A stretch of DNA of 11,281 nucleotides. Origin: an uncultured Lachnospiraceae bacterium. Its GTDB lineage: Bacteria > Bacillota > Clostridia > Lachnospirales > Lachnospiraceae. Positions within the stretch are counted from its first letter, which is position 1, and each line of letters begins with the position of its first letter. The notes beneath the pieces are model-generated. The model ran no database searches, was not told where the DNA came from, and saw nothing but the letters and a program-made list of their open reading frames with translations. The stretch is from positions 1-11,281 of the forward strand of contig CAMWWJ010000080.1 in the NCBI GenBank assembly GCA_947177925.1. The letters run 5' to 3'. Of this stretch, positions 1-5,751 are shown piece after piece. Position numbers and translations under genes: made by a program.

Positions 1-1583
1 AAATAATAAAGATATTTTTGAAAATCCTCTTCGTTTCTGTTTAAAAGCTCCAAAGCCTCTTCAATCTGCACTTCTCCCACTTCTTCAAGCTTATCCTTTA
101 TCTGCCTAAGCTGCCTTCCGTATAAATCCGAATAAAAGGATGGGTGCCTGTTAGAATAGCAGAGCTTTTCAATTGCTTCCTTTCTTTCTAAAAGCTCCAG
201 CCGCAATTCATGGCGCTTTAAAAGCTCCGTGAGTTTTTTCTTTTTCTCCACTTCCGCTTCTTTATTTCTTTGCAGGGTATGTTCAAAAACAGTTATCTTC
301 TGGGTCTTAAGATAAAGGCTTCTTATATATTTTAATGCCTCCCTGACCTTTGAATCATTTCCAAGTCTTACAATGGGAAACGGGATTACCTTTTTGTGAT
401 ACTCCATCTGAATCATTTTATCAAACACACCATCTATGGGATGATTATTATAAGAGCAGAAAAGAACTGTTTTATTATTAAAAAATGCTGTGAGAATCGT
501 ATTAATAATCGTATTCGTTTTACCTGTTCCCGGTGGCCCCTGTATATAAGTCAAGGGATATTTCACTGCATTATGGATGGCAAGAAGCTGGTCTAAGTTT
601 ACCTTTTGATTGGCTAAAGCAATAGGGAATGCGCTTCTTCTCACAGGCCGTTTTGTTAAGTCCCCAAAAAAGGCAGAAACAGGCGTAGTAACCCGATCTT
701 CCTGATACATCCGCAGTATTTCCCCGTATTCTTCATGGAGATTCACATGCTGCTGGTATCCTAAAGAGAGGATATACGGAAGGTCGTCCACTCCATATGC
801 CCTTTTATTGTCAATCAGTATTTTATCCTTAATGAGCTCCTGATTTTTTTCAAATTCATCTAACAGCTCAAAATCTTCTCCATCCAGATAGCGCCGAATG
901 CTTTGTTTATTTCCTTCTACCGTAAATTCCCTGCATATCGTAATCTCATCCCGTGCTCTTAATACCCTGCTTTGAATATCCAAATCCAGATTTCGATATG
1001 CCAGCACATAAAGTCCTTCTTTCGTATGTATGCTCAGAACATTTAACGCCAGCATCTTAATCCATGTATTCCCAACCTTTTTATTTGCTCTCTTTTGAAA
1101 ATAGTGTACAAGCTCCTGAAACTGCTCCTCATTCAACCCATAGGAAACAATATTCCCATTTTCATCCTTTAAGCAATCTTCATCAAAATGCTCAATCAGA
1201 GAAAACTCTGTCCGATAGGGAACCACATCCATACGGCTGCAGTCCTCCAGATAGTTCAGTATTTTTAAATTTGCAATCTGGCCAAACAGGGATTTATATT
1301 TTTCCGGCTGTTTATATATCTCCTCTATCAGCTCCGTATTTTGGGGAAAAAACGTACCGTCTACCAGATTAGAGGAAAGAATGGAGTCAATATAAATATT
1401 CAGCTCCATAACCGTAAAAAGCGCTAAATGCAAACCTTCCACCTTCAACATCTTTCTTTTCACGTCAATATCTTTAATTCCAATCCAGTATTTCGTAATG
1501 CTTTCGCCTTTATTTTTATATTCGATGCTAAGCCATTTCCCTTCATGGATGGCACAAAAAATATCTTTACAAATATGATTCAT
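1..1583 (-). CDS. Superfamily 1 DNA/RNA helicase-like ATPase, partial (C-terminus beyond left edge)
   Basis: An open frame runs without a stop from an ATG at 1583 to the window edge, giving 527 residues. A Walker A motif GPPGTGKT sits at residues 349-356, preceded by YIQ, as in UPF1/Dna2-like superfamily 1 helicases (AAA_11 type). Residues about 438-475 are rich in K, E, L and R and look like the coiled-coil insert common in these enzymes. Walker B and the later helicase motifs would lie beyond the window. Residues about 10-75 (EGKWLSIEYKNKG, TKYWIGIKDID, LKVEGLHL) and about 185-225 (LYVLAYRNLDLD) look like WYL-type beta modules; this is inference. ATG 1583 is chosen because no ATG, GTG or TTG start lies between it and the in-frame stop at 1650; its ribosome site (GAGG) is weak and distant. 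It follows the AraC remnant by 28 bases and may be cotranscribed with the upstream genes. The exact role (repair, RNA or defence) cannot be told. Confidence 0.85.
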   Translation of the reverse strand, partial: MNHICKDIFCAIHEGKWLSIEYKNKGESITKYWIGIKDIDVKRKMLKVEGLHLALFTVMELNIYIDSILSSNLVDGTFFPQNTELIEEIYKQPEKYKSLFGQIANLKILNYLEDCSRMDVVPYRTEFSLIEHFDEDCLKDENGNIVSYGLNEEQFQELVHYFQKRANKKVGNTWIKMLALNVLSIHTKEGLYVLAYRNLDLDIQSRVLRARDEITICREFTVEGNKQSIRRYLDGEDFELLDEFEKNQELIKDKILIDNKRAYGVDDLPYILSLGYQQHVNLHEEYGEILRMYQEDRVTTPVSAFFGDLTKRPVRRSAFPIALANQKVNLDQLLAIHNAVKYPLTYIQGPPGTGKTNTIINTILTAFFNNKTVLFCSYNNHPIDGVFDKMIQMEYHKKVIPFPIVRLGNDSKVREALKYIRSLYLKTQKITVFEHTLQRNKEAEVEKKKKLTELLKRHELRLELLERKEAIEKLCYSNRHPSFYSDLYGRQLRQIKDKLEEVGEVQIEEALELLNRNEEDFQKYLYY

Positions 1584-1611
1584 AATCCCGTCGTCCTCAT
1601 TTACATATCCG

Positions 1612-1752
1612 TTATGCTTCCATGGCAGCCTGAGTAATCGTTGCTCCGTTTAGCAATTCTATAAAAGCCTTTTCCATCTGGTGCAGCAGTATATAGCTTT
1701 TTAAGGAGACTCCTGTCTGTTCTCTGAAAAGATGGGATAAGATTCTATTCAT
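1612..1752 (-). pseudogene. Remnant of an AraC-type HTH regulator (46 residues)
   Basis: The frame from ATG 1752 to TAA 1612 encodes 46 residues. The stretch LSHLFREQTGVSLKSYILL followed by ATITQAAMEA matches the start of the AraC-type DNA-binding domain: the end of the first HTH, the linker helix, and the start of the second HTH. A family member would continue with GFSS-type residues, but the frame stops there. The sensor domain and the rest of the first HTH are also absent, because an in-frame TGA lies three codons before the ATG. An AAAGGA site lies upstream, so a short peptide could be made, but it would lack a complete DNA-binding unit. It sits between the HAD gene and the helicase. It is best read as a decayed gene fragment; a real small protein is the alternative. 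Confidence 0.6.
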
Positions 1753-1836
1753 GAAACATCATCCTTTGATGCAGGTTTCTGTTACTCCCATTTCCTTGCT
1801 CCAACTTTGGGGTTAACAGTGTCTAACTCTAAATAC

Positions 1837-2487
1837 CTATAAAAGAATTTCCGAAAGCATGTCCACCGATTCTGCAATGTAAGTCGCTCCAGCATCGGTA
1901 AGCTCCTGACGGCTCCCATACCCAAATAAAACTCCTATGGAATCCAATCCGACCTTATTGGCACCCATGATATCATGTTCTCTGTCCCCTACCATAACCA
2001 CCCCGGCACCCTGGGTTATCCCGCAGGATTGCAGAGCATACCTGATTACTTCATCCTTCCTTGTTCTTGTTCCATCCATGTTAGCCCCGGCAATATAGGT
2101 AAAGTACTCTTTCAGTCTAAAATGCTCTAATATCTGCTCTGCAAATATTTCCGGCTTTGAAGTGGCAACAACAAGTGTCTTTCCCCGGTCCTTTAAATCC
2201 CTTAATAACTCCGGAATACCTTCATAAACAACATTTTCAAACATTCCCTTTTCCTTAAAATATTCCCGATAATATTCCACTGCCGTTTTTGCCTCTTCCT
2301 CTGAAAATCCATAATAATTCTCAAAGGATTCATGAAGAGGCGGTCCTATAAAGCGATATAGCTTTTTTCTATCTTCTACCTGAATATGATATTTTTCCAG
2401 TGCATATGCTACGGAATTCGTAATTCCCACTCCCGGGTCTGTCAAAGTTCCATCCAAATCAAATAGTATGGTATCATAGCTTTTCAT
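1837..2487 (-). CDS. HAD-superfamily phosphatase (phosphoglycolate phosphatase/5'-nucleotidase-like)
   Basis: A complete 216-residue protein of normal length for subfamily IA HAD hydrolases, which use a catalytic Asp to hydrolyse phosphate esters in the cytoplasm. All four motifs are visible: FDLDGT at 9-14 (nucleophile D10, acid/base D12), TSK at 109-111, K144 in RKDE, and GDREHD at 167-172 (metal-binding acids). The segment between motifs I and II fits the helical cap. The substrate cannot be told; phosphoglycolate and nucleoside monophosphates are typical for close relatives. Its ATG is 6 bases after the stop of the NimA-like gene, and the AGGTGA ribosome site includes that gene's stop region, so translation is probably coupled. 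Both are probably read from the promoter near 3059-3088. Confidence 0.9.
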   Translation of the reverse strand: MKSYDTILFDLDGTLTDPGVGITNSVAYALEKYHIQVEDRKKLYRFIGPPLHESFENYYGFSEEEAKTAVEYYREYFKEKGMFENVVYEGIPELLRDLKDRGKTLVVATSKPEIFAEQILEHFRLKEYFTYIAGANMDGTRTRKDEVIRYALQSCGITQGAGVVMVGDREHDIMGANKVGLDSIGVLFGYGSRQELTDAGATYIAESVDMLSEILL

Positions 2488-2493
2488 GTTCTT

Positions 2494-2976
2494 TCACCTA
2501 ACCTTTCGAGGCTTTCTTTTTCCGGTAAAATCCTTTGTGGCAATTTTATAAACACAGACGGCATCTGCCTGCTCTTTGGTGAATTCCACTTCCATACGAG
2601 CCTGCTGTTTCATCAACAAGGAAAGGGCATGGCATTTTTCCTGCACATCCTCAAGAAACGCAACCTTTCCAAAGCCGTGTATGCTGGAAAAATAGTAACC
2701 GGAATTGCAAGGGGTCTCTGCTGCAAATTCAGGCTCTCCTTCCTGACAAATTTCAAAACAAACCCGATTATTTTTATGTAATATGTCCATTTTGCGGCCT
2801 TCTTTTGCGCTATGGAAATATAAAGTCAAAACATCTTCCTTGATCTCATAGCCAAAGGAAAGGGGAATCACATAAGGCATTTCCCCATCAACCATGGCAA
2901 CGTGACAGGTCTTACATTGCTGTATCATATCTTCTATTTCCTGTATGTTTGTTACTTCTCTGTCTTTTCTTCTCAT
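2494..2976 (-). CDS. NimA-like pyridoxamine 5'-phosphate oxidase-family flavoprotein
   Basis: A 160-residue protein of the split-barrel FMN-binding fold. The N-terminal pattern MRRKDREV, the central PYVIPLSFGYE (about residues 34-44), YFHSAKEGRKMD (53-64) and the VCFE strand (72-75) are characteristic of the group named after nitroimidazole-resistance proteins (NimA). Members bind FMN or a related cofactor and are thought to act as small reductases or oxidases. The true substrate is usually unknown, and resistance should not be assumed. The C-terminus is basic (KRKPRKVR). The start is supported by AGGAGG five bases upstream. It is the first gene of a tight pair with the HAD phosphatase; a convincing promoter lies just upstream, overlapping the end of the radical SAM gene's intergenic gap. 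Confidence 0.88.
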   Translation of the reverse strand: MRRKDREVTNIQEIEDMIQQCKTCHVAMVDGEMPYVIPLSFGYEIKEDVLTLYFHSAKEGRKMDILHKNNRVCFEICQEGEPEFAAETPCNSGYYFSSIHGFGKVAFLEDVQEKCHALSLLMKQQARMEVEFTKEQADAVCVYKIATKDFTGKRKPRKVR

Positions 2977-3058
2977 GTTTCCTCCTTCACAATTTGATCT
3001 ATAACCGCTTTCTGATTTCCATTGACAAGCATTCTAAGCTAAAATGAAACTTTCAAAT

Positions 3059-3088
3059 ATCATAGCACAAAACGCATCATACCTTCAA
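3059..3088 (-). promoter_or_regulatory. Sigma-A-type promoter for the NimA-like/HAD pair
   Basis: On the minus strand a TTGAAG -35 (3083-3088) is followed after 18 bases by TATGAT (3059-3064). TGC immediately before it forms an extended -10. It lies directly downstream of the radical SAM stop codon and about 80 bases upstream of the NimA-like ATG. This suggests that the pair can be transcribed independently of the DUF3781/radical SAM genes. The rest of the 113-base gap holds no clear terminator. Confidence 0.5.
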
Positions 3089-3089
3089 T

Positions 3090-3953
3090 TTAAAACAATG
3101 TTAATTGTTCATACTTTTCAGGAAATTCGTGCAAATACCGGAAACAGGCATCCTTATCGCATACAATGCCATTTTCACCGCATTTCTCATAAAAAAGTTT
3201 CATCAACTCCCTATTTTTCTTACTTGGTATTTCATAGGAATACCCATATGTCCGTTTATACTTTTCCTTCATCCCAGGAAAGTGCTTATCCAACGCACGA
3301 TAAAAGTACTCCCTGCTGCCCTCCCGCATGGTAGTGCCCATTCCAAAACAGATAATCCCATATACCTTTGCCTGAATACATGCATCTAAAATCCCCTCTA
3401 TATTTTCCCGTGTGTCATTGATAAAAGGCAAAATAGGCGACAGCCAGACTATGGTTGGAATCCCGTTTTCATGAAAAATCTTTAAAGCTTCCACTCTTTC
3501 TTTCGTGGTGCATACATTTGGCTCCAGTATTTTGCATAATGCTTCATCATAGGTGGTCAGCGTCATCTGTACCACGCATTTTGCTTTTTTATGAATGCTT
3601 TTTAACAAATCCAGATCCCTGAGAATTCTATTTGACTTTGTCTGAATTGCCACACCAAATTCATAACGCTCTATAAGTTCAAGACACCTTCTTGTCAATT
3701 GCAGTTCTTCTTCACAATGCATGTAAGGATCACACATAGCTCCGGTTCCAATCATGCACTTTTTTCTTTTTGAACGCAGAGCAGACTCCAGTAATTCCGG
3801 TCCGTTCTGCTTCACTTCAATATCCTCAAAATCATGGGAAAAACCATAACATTTACTTCTGCTGTCACAATAAATGCAGCCATGGGTACAGCCTCTGTAA
3901 AGGTTCATTCCGTTATTGGCAGATAAGATTCCTTTGGCATTCACAAAATGCAT
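3090..3953 (-). CDS. SPL-family radical SAM protein
   Basis: A 287-residue protein with the radical SAM cluster motif CTHGCIYC (C22, C26, C29), which binds a [4Fe-4S] cluster and S-adenosylmethionine. The opening (AKGILSANNGMNLYRGC) and later blocks (MIGTGAMCDPY, VVQMTLTTYDE, WLSPILPFINDT, ICFGMGTTMREGSREYFY) match the group named for resemblance to spore photoproduct lyase (SplB-like, COG1533). This branch is shorter than true SplB and common in organisms without a clear photoproduct role, so DNA repair activity should not be assumed. The start fits the family N-terminus and has AAGGAG six bases upstream. It lies 92 bases downstream of the DUF3781 gene and ahead of the NimA-like/HAD pair. 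Its reaction is unknown. Confidence 0.9.
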   Translation of the reverse strand: MHFVNAKGILSANNGMNLYRGCTHGCIYCDSRSKCYGFSHDFEDIEVKQNGPELLESALRSKRKKCMIGTGAMCDPYMHCEEELQLTRRCLELIERYEFGVAIQTKSNRILRDLDLLKSIHKKAKCVVQMTLTTYDEALCKILEPNVCTTKERVEALKIFHENGIPTIVWLSPILPFINDTRENIEGILDACIQAKVYGIICFGMGTTMREGSREYFYRALDKHFPGMKEKYKRTYGYSYEIPSKKNRELMKLFYEKCGENGIVCDKDACFRYLHEFPEKYEQLTLF

Positions 3954-4045
3954 GCTGTCTCCTTTCCGTCTGATTCACCTGATGTATTTTCATCATTTTT
4001 CTTATCACGGCTTTTTCCATGTACTGTAATGTAATAATAGTAAAA

Positions 4046-4306
4046 TTACTTATCATTTCTTCTTTCCTTATGTGCAGTAATAATTGTGTAGCTATACGCA
4101 TTTACCGTTAAAATACAATTATCTACATCAATATACCAATTTTTACCTTTCCTTGTGATATGGGCATTTGAAGATTTGATTTTATCTTTGCACCATTCTA
4201 CAATATCGTCTGCCTCTAAAGACAGATTCCTCTTTATCCTGACAATACCTAATTCAGTTGTGTGTAGTTTATCCAAATTATTCCACAACTCATTGTTTTC
4301 ATTCAT
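4046..4306 (-). CDS. DUF3781-family small protein
   Basis: An 86-residue protein matching the DUF3781 family by LHTTELGIVRIKRNLSLE (about 14-31), the VEWCKDKI segment, and RKGKNWYIDV plus ILTVNAYSYTIITAHK toward the C-terminus. No function is known for the family. It has no signal peptide or membrane segment, so it is probably cytoplasmic. It lies between the broken WYL regulator and the radical SAM gene, all in one direction. The WYL regulator probably once controlled this group (inference). The ribosome binding site is weak (GGTTGAAAC), but the family N-terminus supports this ATG. The 85-base gap upstream holds a short TTTTAT/ATAAAA inverted repeat and no clear terminator. Confidence 0.85.
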   Translation of the reverse strand: MNENNELWNNLDKLHTTELGIVRIKRNLSLEADDIVEWCKDKIKSSNAHITRKGKNWYIDVDNCILTVNAYSYTIITAHKERRNDK

Positions 4307-4391
4307 GTTTCAACCAACCACTTTCCATTACCAAATCCCGAAAACGAAAAACGTATTTTATCCGCGACAATAAAACAAACCGGGACAGTAT

Positions 4392-4972
4392 TTATTGATA
4401 TTTTTTCAACATACATTGAAGTTTTTCGTGCGTCTCTTCCCGAAGCTTCATGGGTTCAAGCACCTCACACCTGTCACCAAAGCTTAATAGATGGTCCACC
4501 AGTCAGTCTGTTTCCCGAAAGTAAGCCTCCGCTATCACACTGCCGTCCGCCTGCAGTTCGCAATGTTCAAAATCATCATAACCTCGATATGCCGCTTCCT
4601 TTTCCATCCAAATCCTTACTTTCATCCACTCCACTTTTTCCGGCTCATCTTTATTCGAAACCAAAACCTTCTTTGGTATTTTTCGCAGAAACCTTTCCTC
4701 TAGCACCACTAATTCGCACATTCGTCTTAGCTTAAAAAATCGAAAATCTTCACGTATCCTGCAAAATCCATATAAATACCATGCGGTTCCTTTAAATATA
4801 AGCTTCAAAGGCTCTACTTCCCTGATCAGCGCCTCTCCGCTTCCGCCAAAATCTCTACATCTCGATAAATCGTTCGGGTGGAAACCTCAAAATGTTCTGC
4901 CAGCTCCTTTGCAGTAACGTTCTTTTTTTCTAAAAGGATATAGACGATTTCAAATAGGCGATGAATCTGCAT
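4392..4972 (-). pseudogene. YafY-type HTH/WYL transcriptional regulator, broken
   Basis: Two frames together encode the ends of one WYL regulator. From ATG 4972 (GGAGG five bases upstream) 48 residues give a winged HTH (MQIHRLFEIVYILLEKK, ELAEHFEVSTRTIYRDVEIL) ending at TGA 4826. In another frame the WYL domain resumes with EVEPLKLIFKGTAWYLYGFC and runs to TGA 4503-4505. Past that TGA the same frame continues with LVDHLLSFGDRCEVLEPM and ends at TAA 4392. Relatives are about 300 residues, so an internal block of roughly 90-100 residues, the link between HTH and WYL, is missing and the frame is shifted. The TGA replaces what should be a TGG Trp codon. Other genes here use TGA as a true stop, so recoding is unlikely. 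The HTH piece alone could still be made and might bind DNA. Confidence 0.85.
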
Positions 4973-5016
4973 GACGGCCTCCGTTATTATCAAATGTATT
5001 GTTATTATATACCTTT

Positions 5017-5042
5017 TAATATGACAATAGCATGTCATATTA
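5017..5042. promoter_or_regulatory. Operator-like palindrome upstream of the WYL regulator
   Basis: A perfect 10-bp inverted repeat, TAATATGACA and TGTCATATTA, is separated by 6 bases (centres about 16 bp, or 1.5 helical turns, apart). It lies 45 bases upstream of the regulator's ATG. On the minus strand its right arm contains TTGTCA, a plausible -35, with TAACAA 17 bases on; TATAAT at 5004-5009 is another possible -10. This placement fits autoregulation by a dimeric WYL/HTH regulator (inference). It also sits about 30 bases from the divergent toxin promoter, so it could affect both directions. Confidence 0.6.
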
Positions 5043-5073
5043 TTAGATATTTTCAAATAATCGAAATATAAAA

Positions 5074-5102
5074 TTGTATTTTTCTTAATATCGTGTTATT
5101 AT
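5074..5102 (+). promoter_or_regulatory. Promoter of toxin copy 1
   Basis: TTGTAT (5074-5079) and TATTAT (5097-5102) are separated by exactly 17 bases on the plus strand, about 70 bases upstream of the toxin ATG at 5171. Transcription would start near 5109 and give a 5' leader of about 60 nt. The copy 2 cassette lacks an equally clear promoter; TTGATA at 5423-5428 is the best -35 there, with a poor -10. Confidence 0.5.
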
Positions 5103-5170
5103 GGGAAATAGGGAACAATCGTGTTACAGGGTGGAATGGCCTCTATTCTATATGGAATGGGGGTGATGCT

Positions 5171-5266
5171 ATGAAAAATCAGAATCATTTTGATTTTAAG
5201 GATTTGATGACCTTTGGTCTTTTCCTTCTGGCATTGCTTACATTCGTTTTTACGTTTAGTAAGTAA
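5171..5266 (+). CDS. Holin-like type I toxin peptide, copy 1 (31 residues)
   Basis: The frame from ATG 5171 to TAA 5264-5266 encodes a 31-residue peptide with a short polar start (MKNQNHFDFKD), one hydrophobic segment (LMTFGLFLLALLTFVFTF) and a basic end (SK). This is the layout of the putative holin-like toxins (Hol_Tox, TxpA-like) of type I toxin-antitoxin systems, which insert in the cell membrane. A GGGGGTGAT ribosome site precedes the ATG. A second, 29-residue copy lies 347 bases downstream with nearly the same sequence, which is strong evidence that the frame is real. A minus-strand promoter and terminator downstream fit an antisense RNA antitoxin. A short frame (GTG 5121 or ATG 5136) ends by overlapping this ATG and could couple translation. 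Confidence 0.8.
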   Translation: MKNQNHFDFKDLMTFGLFLLALLTFVFTFSK

Positions 5267-5276
5267 CAATACATAG

Positions 5277-5313
5277 AAAAACCACCCTAAAACTTTGACG
5301 AGTGAACGGGTGG
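5277..5313 (-). terminator. Intrinsic terminator of antisense RNA 1
   Basis: CCACCC (5282-5287) pairs with GGGTGG (5308-5313). On the minus strand the stem is followed at once by TTTTT (5277-5281), giving a short terminator. It lies only 10 bases past the toxin stop codon and is conserved in copy 2. On the plus strand the following bases are less T-rich. Confidence 0.6.
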
Positions 5314-5337
5314 AATTTCTATCTCTTCAACTGGTCA

Positions 5338-5367
5338 AACCACCTTGTGGGCGGTTGTTCCTCTTTT
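5338..5367 (+). terminator. Probable toxin mRNA terminator, copy 1
   Basis: CCAC (5340-5343) and GTGG (5347-5350) form a small hairpin that can extend to AACCACC/GGCGGTT with one mismatch. It is followed by a T-rich run (GTTCCTCTTTT). On the opposite strand the same hairpin would form the 5' stem of the antisense RNA. The short stem makes this call tentative. Confidence 0.4.
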
Positions 5368-5375
5368 ATGTTCTC

Positions 5376-5404
5376 AATATAGCACACTGATCCCACAATT
5401 TCAA
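5376..5404 (-). promoter_or_regulatory. Antisense RNA promoter, copy 1
   Basis: On the minus strand TTGAAA (-35, 5399-5404) and TATATT (-10, 5376-5381) are separated by exactly 17 bases. The two hexamers and the spacing are identical in copy 2, while part of the spacer has diverged. That pattern is expected of a conserved promoter. Confidence 0.7.
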
Positions 5405-5517
5405 GCACAAAATAAGATAATATTGATAATTTCGCTACAGTTTAGCTTACTTTTTAAGTGAGCCATCGTATTGCAGGGTGTGTTTACCTCATTCTTGTTA
5501 GAATGGGGGTGATGCCT

Positions 5518-5607
5518 ATGAAAAATCACTTTGATTTTAAGTATTTGATGACATTTGGTATTTTCCTTTTGGCATTACTTACATTCGTTTTTACGTTTTG
5601 TAAGTAA
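5518..5607 (+). CDS. Holin-like type I toxin peptide, copy 2 (29 residues)
   Basis: The frame from ATG 5518 to TAA 5605-5607 encodes 29 residues: MKNHFDFKYLMTFG followed by IFLLALLTFVFTFCK. It differs from copy 1 by loss of two residues near the start, K-D to K-Y, L to I in the membrane segment, and Ser to Cys before the final Lys. It is a single-span hydrophobic peptide of the putative holin-like toxin type. GGGGGTGATG precedes the ATG. Upstream in-frame ATGs (5503, 5512) could add five residues, but in copy 1 the equivalent positions are out of frame because of a one-base difference, so ATG 5518 is the preferred start. Its antisense RNA promoter and terminator are present downstream. Confidence 0.8.
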   Translation: MKNHFDFKYLMTFGIFLLALLTFVFTFCK

Positions 5608-5617
5608 CAATACATAG

Positions 5618-5654
5618 AAAAACCACCCTAAACTTTGACCGAGTGACGGGTGGT
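5618..5654 (-). terminator. Intrinsic terminator of antisense RNA 2
   Basis: ACCACCC (5622-5628) pairs with GGGTGGT (5648-5654). On the minus strand the stem runs into a T tract (A run 5618-5622 on the plus strand). It is the counterpart of the hairpin at 5282-5313 with one more base pair, and it also sits 10 bases past the toxin stop. Confidence 0.6.
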
Positions 5655-5677
5655 CTTTCTACTCAACTACAGGTTAA

Positions 5678-5704
5678 CCCACCTTGTGGGCGGTTGTTCC
5701 TTTT
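5678..5704 (+). terminator. Probable toxin mRNA terminator, copy 2
   Basis: A perfect 5-bp stem, CCCAC/GTGGG (5678-5682 and 5686-5690) with a CTT loop, is followed by CGGTTGTTCCTTTT. It matches the position of the copy 1 hairpin. The stem is short, so termination strength is uncertain. Confidence 0.4.
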
Positions 5705-5712
5705 ATGTTCTC

Positions 5713-5741
5713 AATATAGCACACTGCTCTCATCATTTCAA
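5713..5741 (-). promoter_or_regulatory. Antisense RNA promoter, copy 2
   Basis: TTGAAA (-35, 5736-5741) and TATATT (-10, 5713-5718) on the minus strand are 17 bases apart, as in copy 1. The -35 begins only 10 bases past the stop codon of the gene at 5752-6141, so readthrough from that gene could also feed antisense RNA. Confidence 0.7.
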
Positions 5742-5751
5742 GCACAAATCT

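Larger units (their letters stand above)
5277..5369 (-). ncRNA. Predicted antisense RNA antitoxin, copy 1
   Basis: A minus-strand transcript starting about 7 bases past the -10 at 5376-5381 and ending at the hairpin terminator at 5277 would be about 93 nt. It would be fully complementary to the 3' untranslated region of the toxin message if that message reads through to the hairpin near 5338-5367. This 3'-end overlap is like txpA/ratA of Bacillus subtilis, where the antisense RNA promotes decay of the toxin mRNA. The RNA has no reading frame. It is predicted from the promoter, the terminator and conservation in copy 2, not from expression. Confidence 0.6.
5618..5706 (-). ncRNA. Predicted antisense RNA antitoxin, copy 2
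   Basis: A transcript from about 5706 to the terminator at 5618 would be about 89 nt and antisense to the 3' end of toxin message 2. Because the two copies differ in the loop and in the middle region, each antisense RNA may favour its own toxin message; cross-talk remains possible through the shared blocks. It is predicted from signals only. Confidence 0.6.
5121..5741. repeat. Tandem duplication of the toxin/antisense cassette
   Basis: Two direct copies are arranged head to tail: about 5121-5404 and about 5475-5741. Each contains a CAGGGTG-type leader, a GAATGGGGGTGATG ribosome site, the toxin frame, the CCACCC/GGGTGG hairpin, the CACCTTGTGGGCGGTTGTTC block and the minus-strand promoter. Toxin starts are 347 bases apart. 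The bases between copies (about 5405-5475) are AT-rich and not repeated. Differences are spread across the unit, so the duplication is not very recent. Confidence 0.8.

Noticed and set aside
396..596. Plus-strand 66-residue frame
   Set aside because: It lies opposite the Walker A region of the helicase and is a shadow frame.
1784..1836. MerR-type operator or promoter suggested by TTAGAGTTAGACACTG and nearby bases
   Set aside because: The arms are not convincingly symmetrical, and no MerR-type gene is near.
3913..4101. Minus-strand 62-residue frame between DUF3781 and the radical SAM gene
   Set aside because: It overlaps both well-supported genes in another frame and has no recognisable features.
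4503..4505. TGA read as tryptophan or another recoded residue in the WYL gene
   Set aside because: Intact genes in the window end in TGA (stops at 2494 and 5752), and the same gene also has a deletion and frame change, so decay is the simpler explanation.
5281..5741. CRISPR-like repeats
   Set aside because: There are only two copies, the spacing is about 347 bases, and each copy contains a gene with promoter and terminator signals.
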